Source: Thalassia testudinum (taxonomy: Eukaryota; Streptophyta; Magnoliopsida; Alismatales; Hydrocharitaceae). Taken from it: a stretch of 64,000 bases of DNA. The notes under the pieces are model-generated. The model was not told where the DNA came from and searched no databases. It saw nothing but the letters and a program-made list of their open reading frames with translations. The position numbers and the translations under genes were made by a program. The first letter of the stretch is position 1. The number at the start of each line of letters is the position of its first letter. The stretch is from the NCBI GenBank assembly GCA_037157565.1, contig JAZHRO010000024.1, positions 211,295,501-211,359,500 of the forward strand, given 5' to 3'. Of this stretch, positions 63,367 to 64,000 are shown piece by piece.

Positions 63367-63788
63367 TTAGGTGGGTGTAGGATTTGTGCAATGGTTGGGG
63401 GTTTGTAATGTGTGAGTGTACTCTAAAATACCAAGCTTTTCAAGAGTTTCTCCCCAAAGTTCAATTTCATCCTCAAAATCAGGGTGCTTGATCCAACCAT
63501 TCTGATCTTTACGATTTCCACCCATTATTTGAACCTCAAACTCTAAAAATTCAAGGTGAGAACGTTGGTGGGTTTTAACTTGATCATGTGAATCTTCCAA
63601 CAGATTCCCAATTTCATGAATATTTTCCTCATCCCAGTTTGCCACAATTGGTTGCATTCTTCATTGTCCTCAATTATTCCTGCAACCTTGCTATTTTCAT
63701 CCTGAGTTTGGGTTGGGTTAACCATTAAGGAGTTGTCTAATGTGTGTATGGCCATTACCTCCTCTATTCTACCAAGCTCCTCAATCAA
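63367..63788 (-). pseudogene. Unassigned reading-frame pieces after the F protease
   Basis: Two overlapping minus-strand frames (63788-63543, and 63657-63367 starting MQPIVANWDEENIHEIGNLL) follow the protease. The first looks like an Athila protease-RT linker (acidic, no motif). The second is acidic and has Trp residues (GWIKHPDFEDEIELWGETL), resembling no pol domain I know. Either it is decayed linker or an unrelated coding remnant at the pol deletion. Confidence 0.35.
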
Positions 63789-63991
63789 GCCACACTTTTA
63801 TTCTTCTTTGAGGCCTCAAAAATATTAAATCGATTCATTTTATTCCCTGAGGCAATCTCTGTATTCCCTGATTCACAATCAATCCTTGCCTTGGAGGTGG
63901 CCAAGAAAGGTCTTCCCAAAATAATTGGGGTATGGTTGAGCTGTTTTGGTGCTTCCATGTCAAGGACGATGAAATCAACAAGATAATGCAA
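63785..63991 (-). pseudogene. Protease C-terminal fragment of element F
   Basis: The minus-strand frame reads VDFIVLDMEAP...TPIILGRPFLATSKARIDC, the same as the C-terminal half of the A protease (near residues 805-850), then runs to a stop at KKNKSVA. The catalytic Asp lies beyond the window end. This fragment fixes the direction and lineage of F. Confidence 0.85.
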
Positions 63992-64000
63992 ATCATTAAC

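Larger units (their letters stand above)
59946..64000 (-). mobile_element. Element F: Athila-like element, minus strand, pol largely missing
   Basis: The 3' LTR runs from about 59946 to 61808. Next come the PPT (TACCGCCATGCTTATC on the plus strand), a 3' module (61809-63060), an unassigned stretch with open minus-strand frames (63367-63788) and a protease fragment (63785-63991). In Athila elements about 3 kb of RT-RNaseH-INT should separate protease and 3' module; here there are only about 700 bp. The remaining 5' part lies right of the window. Confidence 0.8.

Overview
The window is heterochromatin-like DNA from a flowering plant with a large, repeat-rich genome. No host gene was recognised. 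Almost every base belongs to transposable elements nested inside one another. Most are Ty3/gypsy LTR retrotransposons of the Athila type: non-chromodomain, tRNA-Asp-type primer binding site, DLGA(S/G) protease, FMDDFS reverse transcriptase, 5-bp target duplications. There is also one CACTA (En/Spm) DNA transposon. I call the units A, A', B, C, D, E, F, G, H and J. The species cannot be read from this sequence.

Plus-strand stack. Element C (3054-44741, target duplication TCTGC/TTTGC) is an old Athila copy with a decayed gag-pol (19917-29369). It received element A in its 5' LTR (4503-18365, duplication CATTA), solo LTR D between gag and protease (21511-25502, CCCCT/CCTCT) and element B in its 3' LTR (32598-44613, ATACG). 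B's own 3' LTR received solo LTR A' (40315-43123, CCTGT). A is young: I counted about 16 substitutions between its 2.82-kb LTRs. It carries a nearly complete single-frame Gag-PR-RT-RNaseH-INT polyprotein (8271-13970) broken by two in-frame stops. B has no gag-pol and instead has an acidic ORF of unknown origin (35753-36664, open in frame to 37078 after one TAG).

Minus-strand layer. C itself sits in the 5' LTR of element G (minus strand; LTR pieces 2151-3053, 44742-45794 and 55542-56297; interior 1-2150). A degenerate CACTA transposon (45795-55541, duplication CTT) sits in the same LTR and contains a truncated Athila-like element E (about 53395-55205). G and another minus-strand LTR, H (from 57031), interrupt an older plus-strand pol fragment J (56298-57030). 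Element F (about 59946 to the window end, minus strand) is inserted in or next to H and appears to lack RT-RNaseH-INT.

How the parts may work together. A is the only element here that looks recently able to make its own proteins. B has no enzymes but shares with A the LTR ends, the primer binding site type, a roughly 235-nt 5' leader block, a 3' hairpin, a doubled polypurine-tract motif and an array of three stem-loops. That set fits a parasite mobilised in trans by A-type proteins. The most unusual signals are in the LTRs. The A/A'/B/D LTRs carry the plant snRNA upstream sequence element (RTCCCACMTCG); in A, A' and B it lies exactly 24 nt before a TATA-like box, the spacing of plant U6 Pol III genes. 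The E/F/G/H LTRs instead carry a tRNA-like block with A-box and B-box sequences in the U3 part, in the sense orientation of each element.
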